Under the pieces are notes generated by a model. It worked only from the letters and a program-made list of their open reading frames with translations. It was not told where the DNA came from and did no database searches. 64,000 nt of DNA, taken from positions 3,410,001 to 3,474,000 of the forward strand of contig NC_009706.1 in the NCBI RefSeq assembly GCF_000016505.1. Direction: 5' to 3'. The position numbers and the translations under genes are program-made. The DNA comes from Clostridium kluyveri DSM 555 (GTDB taxonomy: Bacteria; Bacillota; Clostridia; Clostridiales; Clostridiaceae). Below, piece by piece: positions 30,489-38,701 of the stretch. Each line of letters opens with the position of its first letter. The stretch's first letter is position 1.

Positions 30489-30667
30489 AAAAATTCCCTC
30501 CTCATTAAAATTTATCCTTGATAAATTATTTCTTTTATATTTTTTAATATTCTTACTTTTGGCAGTTCGTGAGTTTGTTAAATTATTATCATTGTTTAAT
30601 TTAATTATACTACTATAATATGCATATGTCTATATAATTTATAATTTTTTTATAAATTTTCGTTAAA

Positions 30668-30717
30668 AAATACACATATTTTAATGCAATAATTTCTTCA
30701 TCAAAACATGTGTATTT
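30668..30717 (-). terminator. Terminator of the ABC permease gene
   Basis: AAATACACATATTTT and AAAACATGTGTATTT form a 15-base stem (one G-U); on the minus strand TTTTTTAA follows. Confidence 0.8.
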
Positions 30718-30740
30718 AATAAATGCTGCAAGATCCATCA

Positions 30741-33233
30741 TTACTCTATTTCTCTAAGCCTCTCTACAACACTGGATCTGGTAGATACCCTATATTGAAT
30801 TTCAGGAGTAATAACACATATAAAAAATATTATTATAATGCTGCACAACAACTGTAGATAGGGATACGAGAAAACTGCATAATCTGCCTGCTGCTGAAAT
30901 AATTTAAATAAGCCAAAGGTAATAGCACTTCCAAATATCCCAACTGAAACTGTGGTGATACCCGCATATACTATTCCTTCAAACCTCAACATTTTTCTCA
31001 TCTGTTTTTTAGTCATACCCATGCTTTCCATTATGGCAAATTCATGCCTGCGCACCATAATACCAGTTGACATAACATTGACAAAATTAAGCACTCCAAT
31101 AAGTGCCAGTATTAAAGCTACTCCCCCTCCTAAAATATACATGGTTATCTTAGCATCATGCATCATTTCCTGCTGCTCTATTTTAGAAATACGGGTAATT
31201 TCATGGTCATTATCTGTAAGAGACTTTATTTTCTCCAGAGCCTGTTTTTCAAGATTCTCCTCCACATCAATGTTTACTTTATATACAAAAGGATTATCTA
31301 CTAATTTTTCAAGAGCTTTATTTGACATATAAATATTAGGAGCCATTCCTCCCCCTGCATACTGAAACCCCCAAGGGATAAATCCTCCCAAGGGTATTTT
31401 TAAACTGGTCTTTGTAGATTCAATAGTAACATCCATTTTATCCACATTTGAATAATTTTCCGGATTATCTGTTCCAATCAGTGCCAATTCTCCTTTTTCA
31501 AATGCTTCAACATCTATAGGCTTTTTTCTGCTTTTATTAAATTCTTCAATATAACTGCTGTCAATTCCTATGATATATCCAAAAAATGCCTGTTGTATAT
31601 TCTTTTCTGTCATACTCTCTTTAATATTAAACCTCTTCATGAACCATTTTACATGTTTTTCAAACTGCTCTGGACTATATTTCATATGCATTCCTTCAAG
31701 AGAGGTGGTATGCAAAGCAGTTATTCCCTCTATGGATTTGATTTTTTTCAGGAAATCTTCATTGAATTTTTGCTTCTTTTCACCAGTAGTACCAATACTT
31801 AAGGTATTATTTTCAAGAGTAAAATCATTTTCCACATAAGATGCAATAAAATTATCCATATTCATGCTGGAGATCAAACATGTAACTGTCATGAAAGTAG
31901 TGATGCCTAAAAATAGTGATATAAACACTATAAGAGCACGCTTTCTACTACGAAAGATATTACGCCATGCCATTTTGTATAATTTCCCTCCATTTACAGA
32001 ACGCTTTATCCTTCCCTTTAAATTTATCCCGGTATAGTTCATAGATTCAATGGGAGTTATTTTTCCTGCTACTTTTGCAGGCTTATATGCTCCAATCAGT
32101 GTAGTAATCAGTGCAAAAAATGCTCCTCCTATAAAAATTAAAGGATTAAAAGATATTTCAACTCCTGTATCCAAATTAACTGTACTTAAGGCCATGGGAA
32201 CTGCCAGAAAAGATAGAATAGCTCCAAATATAAGTCCTAAAGGAATTCCTACTGCAGATAATCTAAATGCCTGACCTTTTACTATATTGCTTAATTGTCT
32301 AGGGGTAGTGCCAATGGTTTTTAGAAGTCCATAAAATCTGGTGTCCTTTGAAATTGAGATATAGAGCACATTGTAAATAAGCAAATAACCAGTAAACATA
32401 ATAAAACATATAATAATTCCAAATGCAAGTAAAGTGTAAGGTAAATCCTCATTATTTGTTTCATCATATATAGGTGAGGTCTTAATTTTTTGATTTCCAG
32501 TAATAGATAAATCTTTAGCCAGCTGTTTATTGTATTTATTAATATTTTTACTGTCTTTATAAATTACAGATGCAGCACCATTTTTTTTAACTGACATTCC
32601 ACTTTTTTCTGCAAATTCCTTAGATACAAGCATTACATCCGTATTTCCTGAACGAATATTTACATAGTCTTTAAAGTACCCGGACAATACAAAAATCTGA
32701 CTTTTCAATTTGTTATTACCTTCAGTTTCTATGAAAAAATCAAGTGGAATCTTCATTCCTACTGCAGGATTTTTAACACCCATATTTTCAAGCATCCACA
32801 GTGGAACCATGATTTCATTGTACTTTTTAGGATAATTTCCTACCACATTGGTATTTGTAGGGACTCTAAACTGTTCCCACTCAGTTTTGTCATACCAGTA
32901 TAGGCTGACAGACATATTTTTCATTTTAGAGGTATTTTTCACTCCTGCCACATAGCTCTGAAGTCCTACAATTTTTACATAGTCTAAAGATTTTAATTTT
33001 TTGATCTGGTCATTAGTGACCCTTGTGACTGCAGCATGGGCTTTAGTACCTATAAGCCGTACCTGTTGAATCTTATAGGATTTTAAAAAACTCATGCCTA
33101 TACTAAATACAAAAGTAATCAAAAGTGCAGTAAGGGTAATTGCAGCAATTACATAGATATTTCGGGACTTATTTGTGTGCACCATTCTTTTGATAAGTTT
33201 TTTTACCACTGCATTGTTATTATTTTGAAACAA
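30741..33233 (-). CDS. ABC transporter permease with two FtsX domains (SalY/MacB type)
   Basis: The 830-residue permease has a first helix at residues 30-52, a large extracellular domain (55-265), three helices (270-390), a fifth helix near 435-455, a second extracellular domain (460-690) and three final helices. Each half ends in an FtsX domain. Such exporters handle antimicrobial peptides, lipoproteins or lipids; the substrate is not shown. TTG is the likely start, seven bases after GGAGG. The partner ATPase ends 12 bases upstream. Confidence 0.85.
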   Translation of the reverse strand: MFQNNNNAVVKKLIKRMVHTNKSRNIYVIAAITLTALLITFVFSIGMSFLKSYKIQQVRLIGTKAHAAVTRVTNDQIKKLKSLDYVKIVGLQSYVAGVKNTSKMKNMSVSLYWYDKTEWEQFRVPTNTNVVGNYPKKYNEIMVPLWMLENMGVKNPAVGMKIPLDFFIETEGNNKLKSQIFVLSGYFKDYVNIRSGNTDVMLVSKEFAEKSGMSVKKNGAASVIYKDSKNINKYNKQLAKDLSITGNQKIKTSPIYDETNNEDLPYTLLAFGIIICFIMFTGYLLIYNVLYISISKDTRFYGLLKTIGTTPRQLSNIVKGQAFRLSAVGIPLGLIFGAILSFLAVPMALSTVNLDTGVEISFNPLIFIGGAFFALITTLIGAYKPAKVAGKITPIESMNYTGINLKGRIKRSVNGGKLYKMAWRNIFRSRKRALIVFISLFLGITTFMTVTCLISSMNMDNFIASYVENDFTLENNTLSIGTTGEKKQKFNEDFLKKIKSIEGITALHTTSLEGMHMKYSPEQFEKHVKWFMKRFNIKESMTEKNIQQAFFGYIIGIDSSYIEEFNKSRKKPIDVEAFEKGELALIGTDNPENYSNVDKMDVTIESTKTSLKIPLGGFIPWGFQYAGGGMAPNIYMSNKALEKLVDNPFVYKVNIDVEENLEKQALEKIKSLTDNDHEITRISKIEQQEMMHDAKITMYILGGGVALILALIGVLNFVNVMSTGIMVRRHEFAIMESMGMTKKQMRKMLRFEGIVYAGITTVSVGIFGSAITFGLFKLFQQQADYAVFSYPYLQLLCSIIIIFFICVITPEIQYRVSTRSSVVERLREIE

Positions 33234-33245
33234 ATTCTCCCCTCC

Positions 33246-33911
33246 CTACCCTACAATTCTGCCATCTTCAATATGAATAATTTTATCTGACAGCTGTGCT
33301 ATTTCTTCATTATGGGTAATCATTACTATGGTTTGATGAAATTCCATGCTTGTGGCTTTTAAGAGTCCAATTACATCCTGACTTGTTTTGCTGTCTAAAT
33401 TTCCTGTAGGTTCGTCTGCCAGTATGATAGCAGGCTTTGCAGCCAATGCCCTTGCAATAGCTACCCGCTGCTGCTGTCCACCGGACAGATTGTTTGGCAG
33501 TACACTAAGTTTCTCCTCCAGTTTTAACATCTTCACAATTTTATCCACAAAATTTTCATCCACTTTGTTGCCATCGAGCTCAATGGGAAGAACAATATTT
33601 TCATAAACATTCAATATAGGCACCAGATTATAATTTTGAAAGACAAATCCAATATTTCTGCGCCTAAAGACAGTAAGTGATTCATCATCCATAAGAGATA
33701 ACTCTTTTCCATCTACTATTACACTTCCGGAAGTAGGCTTATCCAGTCCTCCAAGCATATGCAACAATGTGGATTTTCCACTGCCGGAGGTGCCTACAAT
33801 AGCAACAAACTGGCCATCTTCTACAGTTATGCTCACTCCATCTAAAGCTTTTACAATAGTATCTCCCGAGCCATAATATTTTTTCAGTTCATTTGTTTTT
33901 AATATATTCAT
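33246..33911 (-). CDS. ABC transporter ATP-binding protein (LolD/SalX type)
   Basis: A 221-residue ATPase with Walker A GTSGSGKST, Q-loop FVFQNYNLVPILNVYENI, signature LSGGQQQR, Walker B ILADEPTGNLDS and the switch histidine in MITHNEE. GNLDSKT is typical of the MacB/LolD/BceA group. ATG 33911 lies just after AGGAGG. It pairs with the downstream permease; a terminator separates it from the two-component genes upstream. Confidence 0.94.
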   Translation of the reverse strand: MNILKTNELKKYYGSGDTIVKALDGVSITVEDGQFVAIVGTSGSGKSTLLHMLGGLDKPTSGSVIVDGKELSLMDDESLTVFRRRNIGFVFQNYNLVPILNVYENIVLPIELDGNKVDENFVDKIVKMLKLEEKLSVLPNNLSGGQQQRVAIARALAAKPAIILADEPTGNLDSKTSQDVIGLLKATSMEFHQTIVMITHNEEIAQLSDKIIHIEDGRIVG

Positions 33912-34039
33912 ATTTCCTCCTTCCAAAATACAATTAAGTTCAATATTTTTAGCAGTATTATACTTATATATTACAGTGGGAATATCTCATAAATCTCTCA
34001 ATTTTAAAATAAAATATCACAGTATTGAGATATTTGTAA

Positions 34040-34066
34040 AAAGAAAAAAGCAGCTCTTAAAGCTGC
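34040..34066 (-). terminator. Terminator overlapping the histidine kinase stop
   Basis: GCAGCTTTAAGAGCTGC on the minus strand forms a short strong hairpin followed by TTTTTTCTTTTT. It includes the kinase stop codon, so the kinase pair and the ABC genes may be separate transcripts. Confidence 0.85.
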
Positions 34067-35097
34067 CCTTCATTAGGAAGAAATACAGAAAAAGTTGAAC
34101 CTTTTCCTACATCAGAATTCACCTTGATATATCCTCTCTGTTGTGAAATAATCTGGCGGGAAAGGTAAAGCCCTATACCAACTCCATATATATGGTGGAC
34201 TTCCTCTTCACGGTAAAACCTCTTAAATATATGAGTTATATGCTGCTTCTCAATGCCTTTTCCTGTATCACTAATATCAATTTTTGTATACATCTCCCAC
34301 TGAGTTACTTCAACAGAAATTTTCCCTCCTTTTTCTGTATACTTTACTGCATTGTCTAAAATATTAAAGAGAGCTTCAGCTGTCCACTTTCTATCATGAA
34401 ATACTTTAATATGAGGATTACATTTTACTGTTACTTCAATATTTTTCTTTTCTGCTGGAAGAACAATACTGCTTAAAGCCAGAGCCATGGTATCATACAA
34501 AGGCATACATTTAATATAAAGCGTGATAGCTCCCGTTTCCAATCTAGACATTTTCACTAAAGACTGCATTAAAAAATCCAACTTATTAATTTGGGTTTCC
34601 ATAACCAACAAAAATTTCCTTTGCTTCTCAGCGGGAAGCTGTGACTGAAGCAAGGTGGAATTATACATTTTAAGGTTTGACACAGGAGTTTTTACCTGAT
34701 GTGAAATATCTGAAACCATTTCCTGTATGGCTTGTTTTTCATTTTTATTCCTACTGCTGTTTTCCCTCATAATCTTATAAAGGCGTCTCAACTTTATATG
34801 AATTTTAGCAATTAAATCTTCAGATTCCATATGGAAGGCAATTTCGTCTTTTCCATTCATTATATCCTCAATACACTGACTTATTGAATCAGAAAAATCA
34901 ACTACTTTTTTTCTCACAAGTAAAATAAATATAAAAGCCAATGTAACAAAGGCTATGATAAATAAAAATGCAATAGCCCTTGTAATCCAGTTCTGAAAAT
35001 AGAAAAATACAGCTGTAATAAAACATATTCCCAGTATAAAAAATGAAATGCCAATTCCCCTATAGATATTACCTATAGACACTTTCTCTTTCACCAT
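34057..35097 (-). CDS. Sensor histidine kinase with two membrane helices
   Basis: A 346-residue kinase: two helices near residues 10-60 with almost no extracellular loop, the H box SDISHQVKTPVSNLK, N box LFNILDNAVKYTE, G1 ISDTGKGIE and G2 GVGIGLYLS. A tiny loop recalls BceS-type intramembrane-sensing kinases that get their signal from an ABC permease, which fits the neighbours. Its ATG overlaps the response regulator stop (ATGGTGA), indicating translational coupling. Confidence 0.9.
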   Translation of the reverse strand: MVKEKVSIGNIYRGIGISFFILGICFITAVFFYFQNWITRAIAFLFIIAFVTLAFIFILLVRKKVVDFSDSISQCIEDIMNGKDEIAFHMESEDLIAKIHIKLRRLYKIMRENSSRNKNEKQAIQEMVSDISHQVKTPVSNLKMYNSTLLQSQLPAEKQRKFLLVMETQINKLDFLMQSLVKMSRLETGAITLYIKCMPLYDTMALALSSIVLPAEKKNIEVTVKCNPHIKVFHDRKWTAEALFNILDNAVKYTEKGGKISVEVTQWEMYTKIDISDTGKGIEKQHITHIFKRFYREEEVHHIYGVGIGLYLSRQIISQQRGYIKVNSDVGKGSTFSVFLPNEGQL

Positions 35098-35768
35098 TTT
35101 TCGTTTATCCACATATACCCCATGCCATAAACTGTTTTTATGTATTTTCTATTTTCACTTTCAATTTTCCCTCGTAGGCGATTAATATTAACAGTAAGGG
35201 CATGCTCATCAACAAAATTTCCATGACAGTCCCATAACTTTTCAAGCAGTGCCTGCCTTGTAAGTACCTTATTAGGATTTTCCGTAAATATCTTCAACAT
35301 CTTATATTCCGTAGGAGTCAATGTAATCTGTTCTCCTTCCAGGGTTGCTGTAAATCTATTAAAATCCACAATAAAACTGCCCTGTGTATAGATATTTTCT
35401 CCCCATTGTTTATCACACCTCCTTAAAATGGCTCCTACTTTTTTTCTGAAGATATTGATATTAAAAGGCTTTGTAATATAATCCTCAGCACCTAGTTCGA
35501 AACCCTTCATAACATCTTCTTCCATATCACAGGCAGTTAAAAATATTACAGGAACATCTCTCCGAGATTTTATTTTTTTGCAAAAATCAAAGCCACTTCC
35601 TTCAGGTAAATTTATATCTAATACAATTAGATCAAAATCCATATCTCTTATATTCTCCTCTGCAGAGGGCATATTATATGCAGGAATGGCTTCATAGTTA
35701 TCTAATTGAAGGTTATAACACAGCCCGGAATTTAGCATAATATCATCTTCAACAACAAGGATTCGCTT
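35091..35768 (-). CDS. OmpR-family response regulator
   Basis: A 225-residue regulator: receiver domain with acidic pair VEDD, phosphorylated Asp in LIVLDINLPEG and Lys in YITKPF, then a winged-helix DNA-binding domain (TPTEYKMLKIF and VDEHALTVNINRLRGKI). GTG 35768 is chosen because it lies ten bases after AGGAGG, against one base for the upstream GTG. It is the first gene of the regulator-kinase pair and probably controls the ABC genes. Confidence 0.93.
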   Translation of the reverse strand, partial: KRILVVEDDIMLNSGLCYNLQLDNYEAIPAYNMPSAEENIRDMDFDLIVLDINLPEGSGFDFCKKIKSRRDVPVIFLTACDMEEDVMKGFELGAEDYITKPFNINIFRKKVGAILRRCDKQWGENIYTQGSFIVDFNRFTATLEGEQITLTPTEYKMLKIFTENPNKVLTRQALLEKLWDCHGNFVDEHALTVNINRLRGKIESENRKYIKTVYGMGYMWINEKW

Positions 35769-35917
35769 CACTAAAATCACTCCTCCTGGATAAATCTTTT
35801 AAACACATAGTACCCTTAATTAATTTTACTGTCAAACCACAAAAAATATATGTGTAAAAATATAGATAAATTATTAATAAATTTACTCTATAGATAAAGA
35901 AAGAACCTCATATTACA

Positions 35918-36055
35918 TTAAGGCTCTCTTCTTACTGATTTATATTTTGATTTATCTCTATCTTCTGCATCTATATACTGAAAATCTCCATTTGAGTTTT
36001 TCTTTATGCCTAACTTTTCATATTGTTTATTTTTTACTTTACGCTTATTAACCAT
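35918..36055 (-). CDS. Small basic protein of 45 residues, unknown
   Basis: An unlisted small gene with AAGGTG six bases before its ATG. The product is very hydrophilic: a lysine-rich start (MVNKRKVKNKQ), a central GDFQYIDAED segment and a basic end (SVRREP). I do not recognise it. It lies between the response regulator promoter region and the insertion sequence. Codon use and ribosome binding site are normal for the window, so it is probably real. Confidence 0.5.
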   Translation of the reverse strand: MVNKRKVKNKQYEKLGIKKNSNGDFQYIDAEDRDKSKYKSVRREP

Positions 36056-36136
36056 CATTATCACCTTGTATAATGAACATATAGTAAAAATTCATTATAC
36101 TTTTCCTTTCTTAGAGATTTTTACTATAATTATCAT

Positions 36137-36236
36137 AAGACGCTGTGGATTAGTTTTATCACCTATAGCTGGACTATTTTAATTGAGGATCTAACCACTG
36201 TCTTATGCTTATCTGTTAATTAGTTAGATAACGCAT
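36137..36236 (+). ncRNA. Candidate IS110 bridge RNA region (two adjacent hairpins)
   Basis: Hairpin 1: AAGAC-GTGG-TTAG (36137-36153) pairs with CTAA-CCAC-GTCTT (36191-36204), enclosing a large loop of about 37 bases. Hairpin 2: ATGC-TTATCT (36205-36214) pairs with AGATAA-GCAT (36226-36236). IS110 elements encode, just before the transposase, a bridge RNA whose large internal loops choose target and donor DNA. The structure is visible; the function is inferred from the family. Confidence 0.55.
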
Positions 36237-36315
36237 GACGTTTTATATATAGCAAGGATACATTTGCATGAGATTTGTGGAACATAGCGTATAATACTAT
36301 AAAGGAGTTGTTCTT

Positions 36316-37494
36316 ATGATTTATATTGGTATAGATATAGCAAAAAACAAACATGATTGCTGTATTATAGATTCAGATGGTGTTGTTTATAATGATTCTT
36401 TACGTATATCCAATTCCCGTCAAGGCTTTGAATTACTTTATTCTTCAATACTTTCCATTCTGCCTGACAAGGATATTTCCAACGTAAAAATAGGACTTGA
36501 ATCAACAGGTCATTACAGCACCAATCTCCAAAACTTTTTGTATGCTAAAGGCTTCAAGCTCTCCATTCTCAACCCTTTAGCTACAAATCTCTTCCGTAAA
36601 GCCCAGTCTCTTAGAAAAACTAAGACTGATAAAACGGATGCATTGGTTATTGCTAAAATGCTCTTTTCTGATGATACAAAATCCTATTCTCCTGTATCAT
36701 ACCAGATTCAAGAGCTAAAGTCATTAACCAGGCATAGATATCGCTTAATTGGATATAGGTCTAAGTTGAAAACATCTGTCAATAGATTGGTAGATATTAT
36801 GTTCCCCGAGCTGCCCGATCTTTTTTGGTCAATTCATCAATCTTCTTCCTATGCCCTTTTATCCATACTTCCAAGCCCAAAAGATATAGCTGCCTGCCAC
36901 CTGACCAAGCTAACAAACATACTAAATACAGCTTCCAAGGGCAAGTATGGAAAAGATAAAGCTATTTCTCTAAAGGAGTCTGCTGCAAATTCTATTGGCA
37001 CTAACTCAAGGTCTCTAAGTTTTGAACTCAAGCAAACCATTAGGTTAATACAGTCAGTACAACACGAGATTGATTCCTTAGAGCTTCTCATAAAAGAAAT
37101 CGTTGTTGAGATCAATTCCCCACTTATTAGTATTCCAGGAATTTCATATACCCTGGCTGCTATAATATTGGCAGAAATCGGCGATGTTAAAAGATTCACC
37201 ACTCCCTGTAAACTCCTGGCCTTTGCCGGATTAGATCCCTCCACCTATCAATCTGGAAAGTACACTGCATCCCATACACCCATGGTCAAACGGGGTTCTG
37301 CCTACCTTAGATGGGCCATACTTATGGCTGGGAGAACTGTTTCAATGAGAGATGCCACTTTCTCTGCATATTTGTCGAAGAAACGCTCTGAAGGCAAGCA
37401 CTATTATGTTGCCATGAGCCATGTTGCTAAAAAATTGATACGTATAATATTTCATCTTCTAAAGACCAATGCAACTTTTGCTCCACAAATATAA
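36316..37494 (+). CDS. IS110-family transposase (DEDD recombinase)
   Basis: A 392-residue transposase. The RuvC-like DEDD domain shows Asp7 (GIDIAKNKHD), Glu62 (GLESTGHY), and Asp105/Asp108 (KTDKTDAL). The C-terminal Transposase_20 domain contains PGISYTLAAIILAEIGD, FAGLDPS and the conserved Ser313 in YQSGK, followed by KRGSAYLRWA. No stop or frameshift interrupts it, so the element could be active. AAGGAG lies nine bases before the ATG. Confidence 0.95.
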   Translation: MIYIGIDIAKNKHDCCIIDSDGVVYNDSLRISNSRQGFELLYSSILSILPDKDISNVKIGLESTGHYSTNLQNFLYAKGFKLSILNPLATNLFRKAQSLRKTKTDKTDALVIAKMLFSDDTKSYSPVSYQIQELKSLTRHRYRLIGYRSKLKTSVNRLVDIMFPELPDLFWSIHQSSSYALLSILPSPKDIAACHLTKLTNILNTASKGKYGKDKAISLKESAANSIGTNSRSLSFELKQTIRLIQSVQHEIDSLELLIKEIVVEINSPLISIPGISYTLAAIILAEIGDVKRFTTPCKLLAFAGLDPSTYQSGKYTASHTPMVKRGSAYLRWAILMAGRTVSMRDATFSAYLSKKRSEGKHYYVAMSHVAKKLIRIIFHLLKTNATFAPQI

Positions 37495-37624
37495 ACTTAT
37501 CCATAAAAATTAATATTTTTCAAAAAGCAATTTTCCATTGCTCTTTTTGTCATGCTTTCTTTTTTCAATTAAATAACTATAAAAATCTTTTGATTTTTAA
37601 CTTGACTTCATATAGTTAGTCTCT

Positions 37625-37646
37625 AAATTAGTATGTATACTAATTT
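37625..37646. repeat. Palindrome downstream of the IS110 element
   Basis: AAATTAGTAT and ATACTAATTT are perfect ten-base arms with a two-base centre. It could be an operator or part of the target site. Confidence 0.5.
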
Positions 37647-37662
37647 ATTGTTTTATACTCCT

Positions 37663-37872
37663 TTAGTTACCTTTTCTCCACTGATAAGAGGTATACCCAT
37701 ACATTGAATGTCCTCTTTTTGATGTTTCTATTGCAGTTGTCAGACCGCAAATATATTCTACATTAAAAGAAGTTTCTATGTCATGATTCAATGCTAAAAG
37801 CTTTTTGAACCCCAAGTCTAACACAGTTTCTCTAATATAAAAAGTCAATGAGGTTTTCTTTGTAAATTTCAA
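37663..37872 (-). pseudogene. 69-codon open frame, probably a gene remnant
   Basis: The frame gives a mixed hydrophilic sequence (SLTFYIRETVLDLGFKK, then SFNVEYICGLTTAIETSKRG). It has no ribosome binding site, and its start codon lies at the foot of a perfect palindrome. It could be the end of a gene cut by the nearby insertion, or chance. I do not recognise it. Confidence 0.3.
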
Positions 37873-37910
37873 TAATTATTTATTGAAAAACAATAAATAA
37901 TTATTGAAAT
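37866..37910. repeat. Perfect 20-base inverted repeat upstream of the DUF2975 gene
   Basis: ATTTCAATAATTATTTATTG and its exact complement flank AAAAA. It may be a terminator or an operator for the module starting at 37967. Confidence 0.7.
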
Positions 37911-37966
37911 CATTGAGAGGATGTAGTATGATGAAATTACAAAATTGTAAATGGAGGCAGTGATTT

Positions 37967-38461
37967 ATGAACGAGAACAAATATAATTCTATGGCCAGAT
38001 TTTTGATAATTGTATTAAATGTACTTATTGTCTTTGGGATATTAACCTTTATAAGTTTAATTATAAGTACATTAACTTCAGTGGATACTGGAGCAGCAAA
38101 TAGGAAATATATCGTAAACTGTATATTATTTTTCATTGGAACTTCTTCTTTGGTATTTATTCTTTACTGTCTTAGAAAGATTTTAAAATCTGTTATAAAG
38201 GCAGGCCCCTTTAATATGAGTATTGTGAAAAGTCTAAAGAATATAGCTTTAAGCTGCTTTACTATAACTATATGCTATTTAATAAATTTCTTTTATAATA
38301 ATCAACTTAAAAACTTCAGATTAATAGAAATAAATCCGAAGGGCATACACACAGATACGGAGTTCTTGATATTCTTCTTTGCAGGGTGCTTTGTTTTGAT
38401 ACTGGCTCAAATATACAAACAGGCCGTAGAAGTAAAAGAAGAAAATGATTTCACGATTTAG
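37967..38461 (+). CDS. DUF2975 membrane protein
   Basis: A 164-residue protein with four membrane helices (about residues 11-38, 46-66, 89-110 and 130-150). YCLRKILKSVIKAGPFN is the conserved DUF2975 segment. Function unknown, but such genes nearly always precede a small Cro-like regulator, as here 19 bases later. It probably works with that regulator. Confidence 0.82.
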   Translation: MNENKYNSMARFLIIVLNVLIVFGILTFISLIISTLTSVDTGAANRKYIVNCILFFIGTSSLVFILYCLRKILKSVIKAGPFNMSIVKSLKNIALSCFTITICYLINFFYNNQLKNFRLIEINPKGIHTDTEFLIFFFAGCFVLILAQIYKQAVEVKEENDFTI

Positions 38462-38480
38462 ACACTGAAGGAGGCTTATT

Positions 38481-38687
38481 ATGGCTATAATTGTAAACCT
38501 TGACGTAATGATGGCAAAGCGGAAAATCTCTCTTAATGAACTGGCTGAAAAGGTTGGAATAACAAATGCCAATTTATCCATATTAAAAACTGGAAAGGCC
38601 AAGGCTGTGAGGTTTTCTACCCTGGAGGCTATATGCAGGGAACTTAAATGTCAGCCGGGAGATATTTTAGAGTTTAGAGAGGAATAA
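38481..38687 (+). CDS. Small Cro/C1-type helix-turn-helix regulator (YozG-like)
   Basis: A 68-residue protein that is almost only an HTH: ISLNELAEKVGITNANLSIL is the helix-turn-helix, FSTLEAICRELKCQPGDILE the dimer part. It matches the short regulators paired with DUF2975 proteins. AAGGAGG precedes the ATG. It probably regulates its own operon. Confidence 0.93.
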   Translation: MAIIVNLDVMMAKRKISLNELAEKVGITNANLSILKTGKAKAVRFSTLEAICRELKCQPGDILEFREE

Positions 38688-38701
38688 AAGGAGGAGGCAA
38701 A

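Larger units (their letters stand above)
36130..37500 (+). mobile_element. IS110-family insertion sequence (ends approximate)
   Basis: An intact IS110-type transposase gene is preceded by about 180 bases of structured non-coding DNA and followed by AT-rich DNA. IS110 elements lack clear terminal inverted repeats, so the ends cannot be fixed by eye; the left end is placed just before the first stable hairpin. The left and right junctions are guesses within about 100 bases. Confidence 0.7.
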
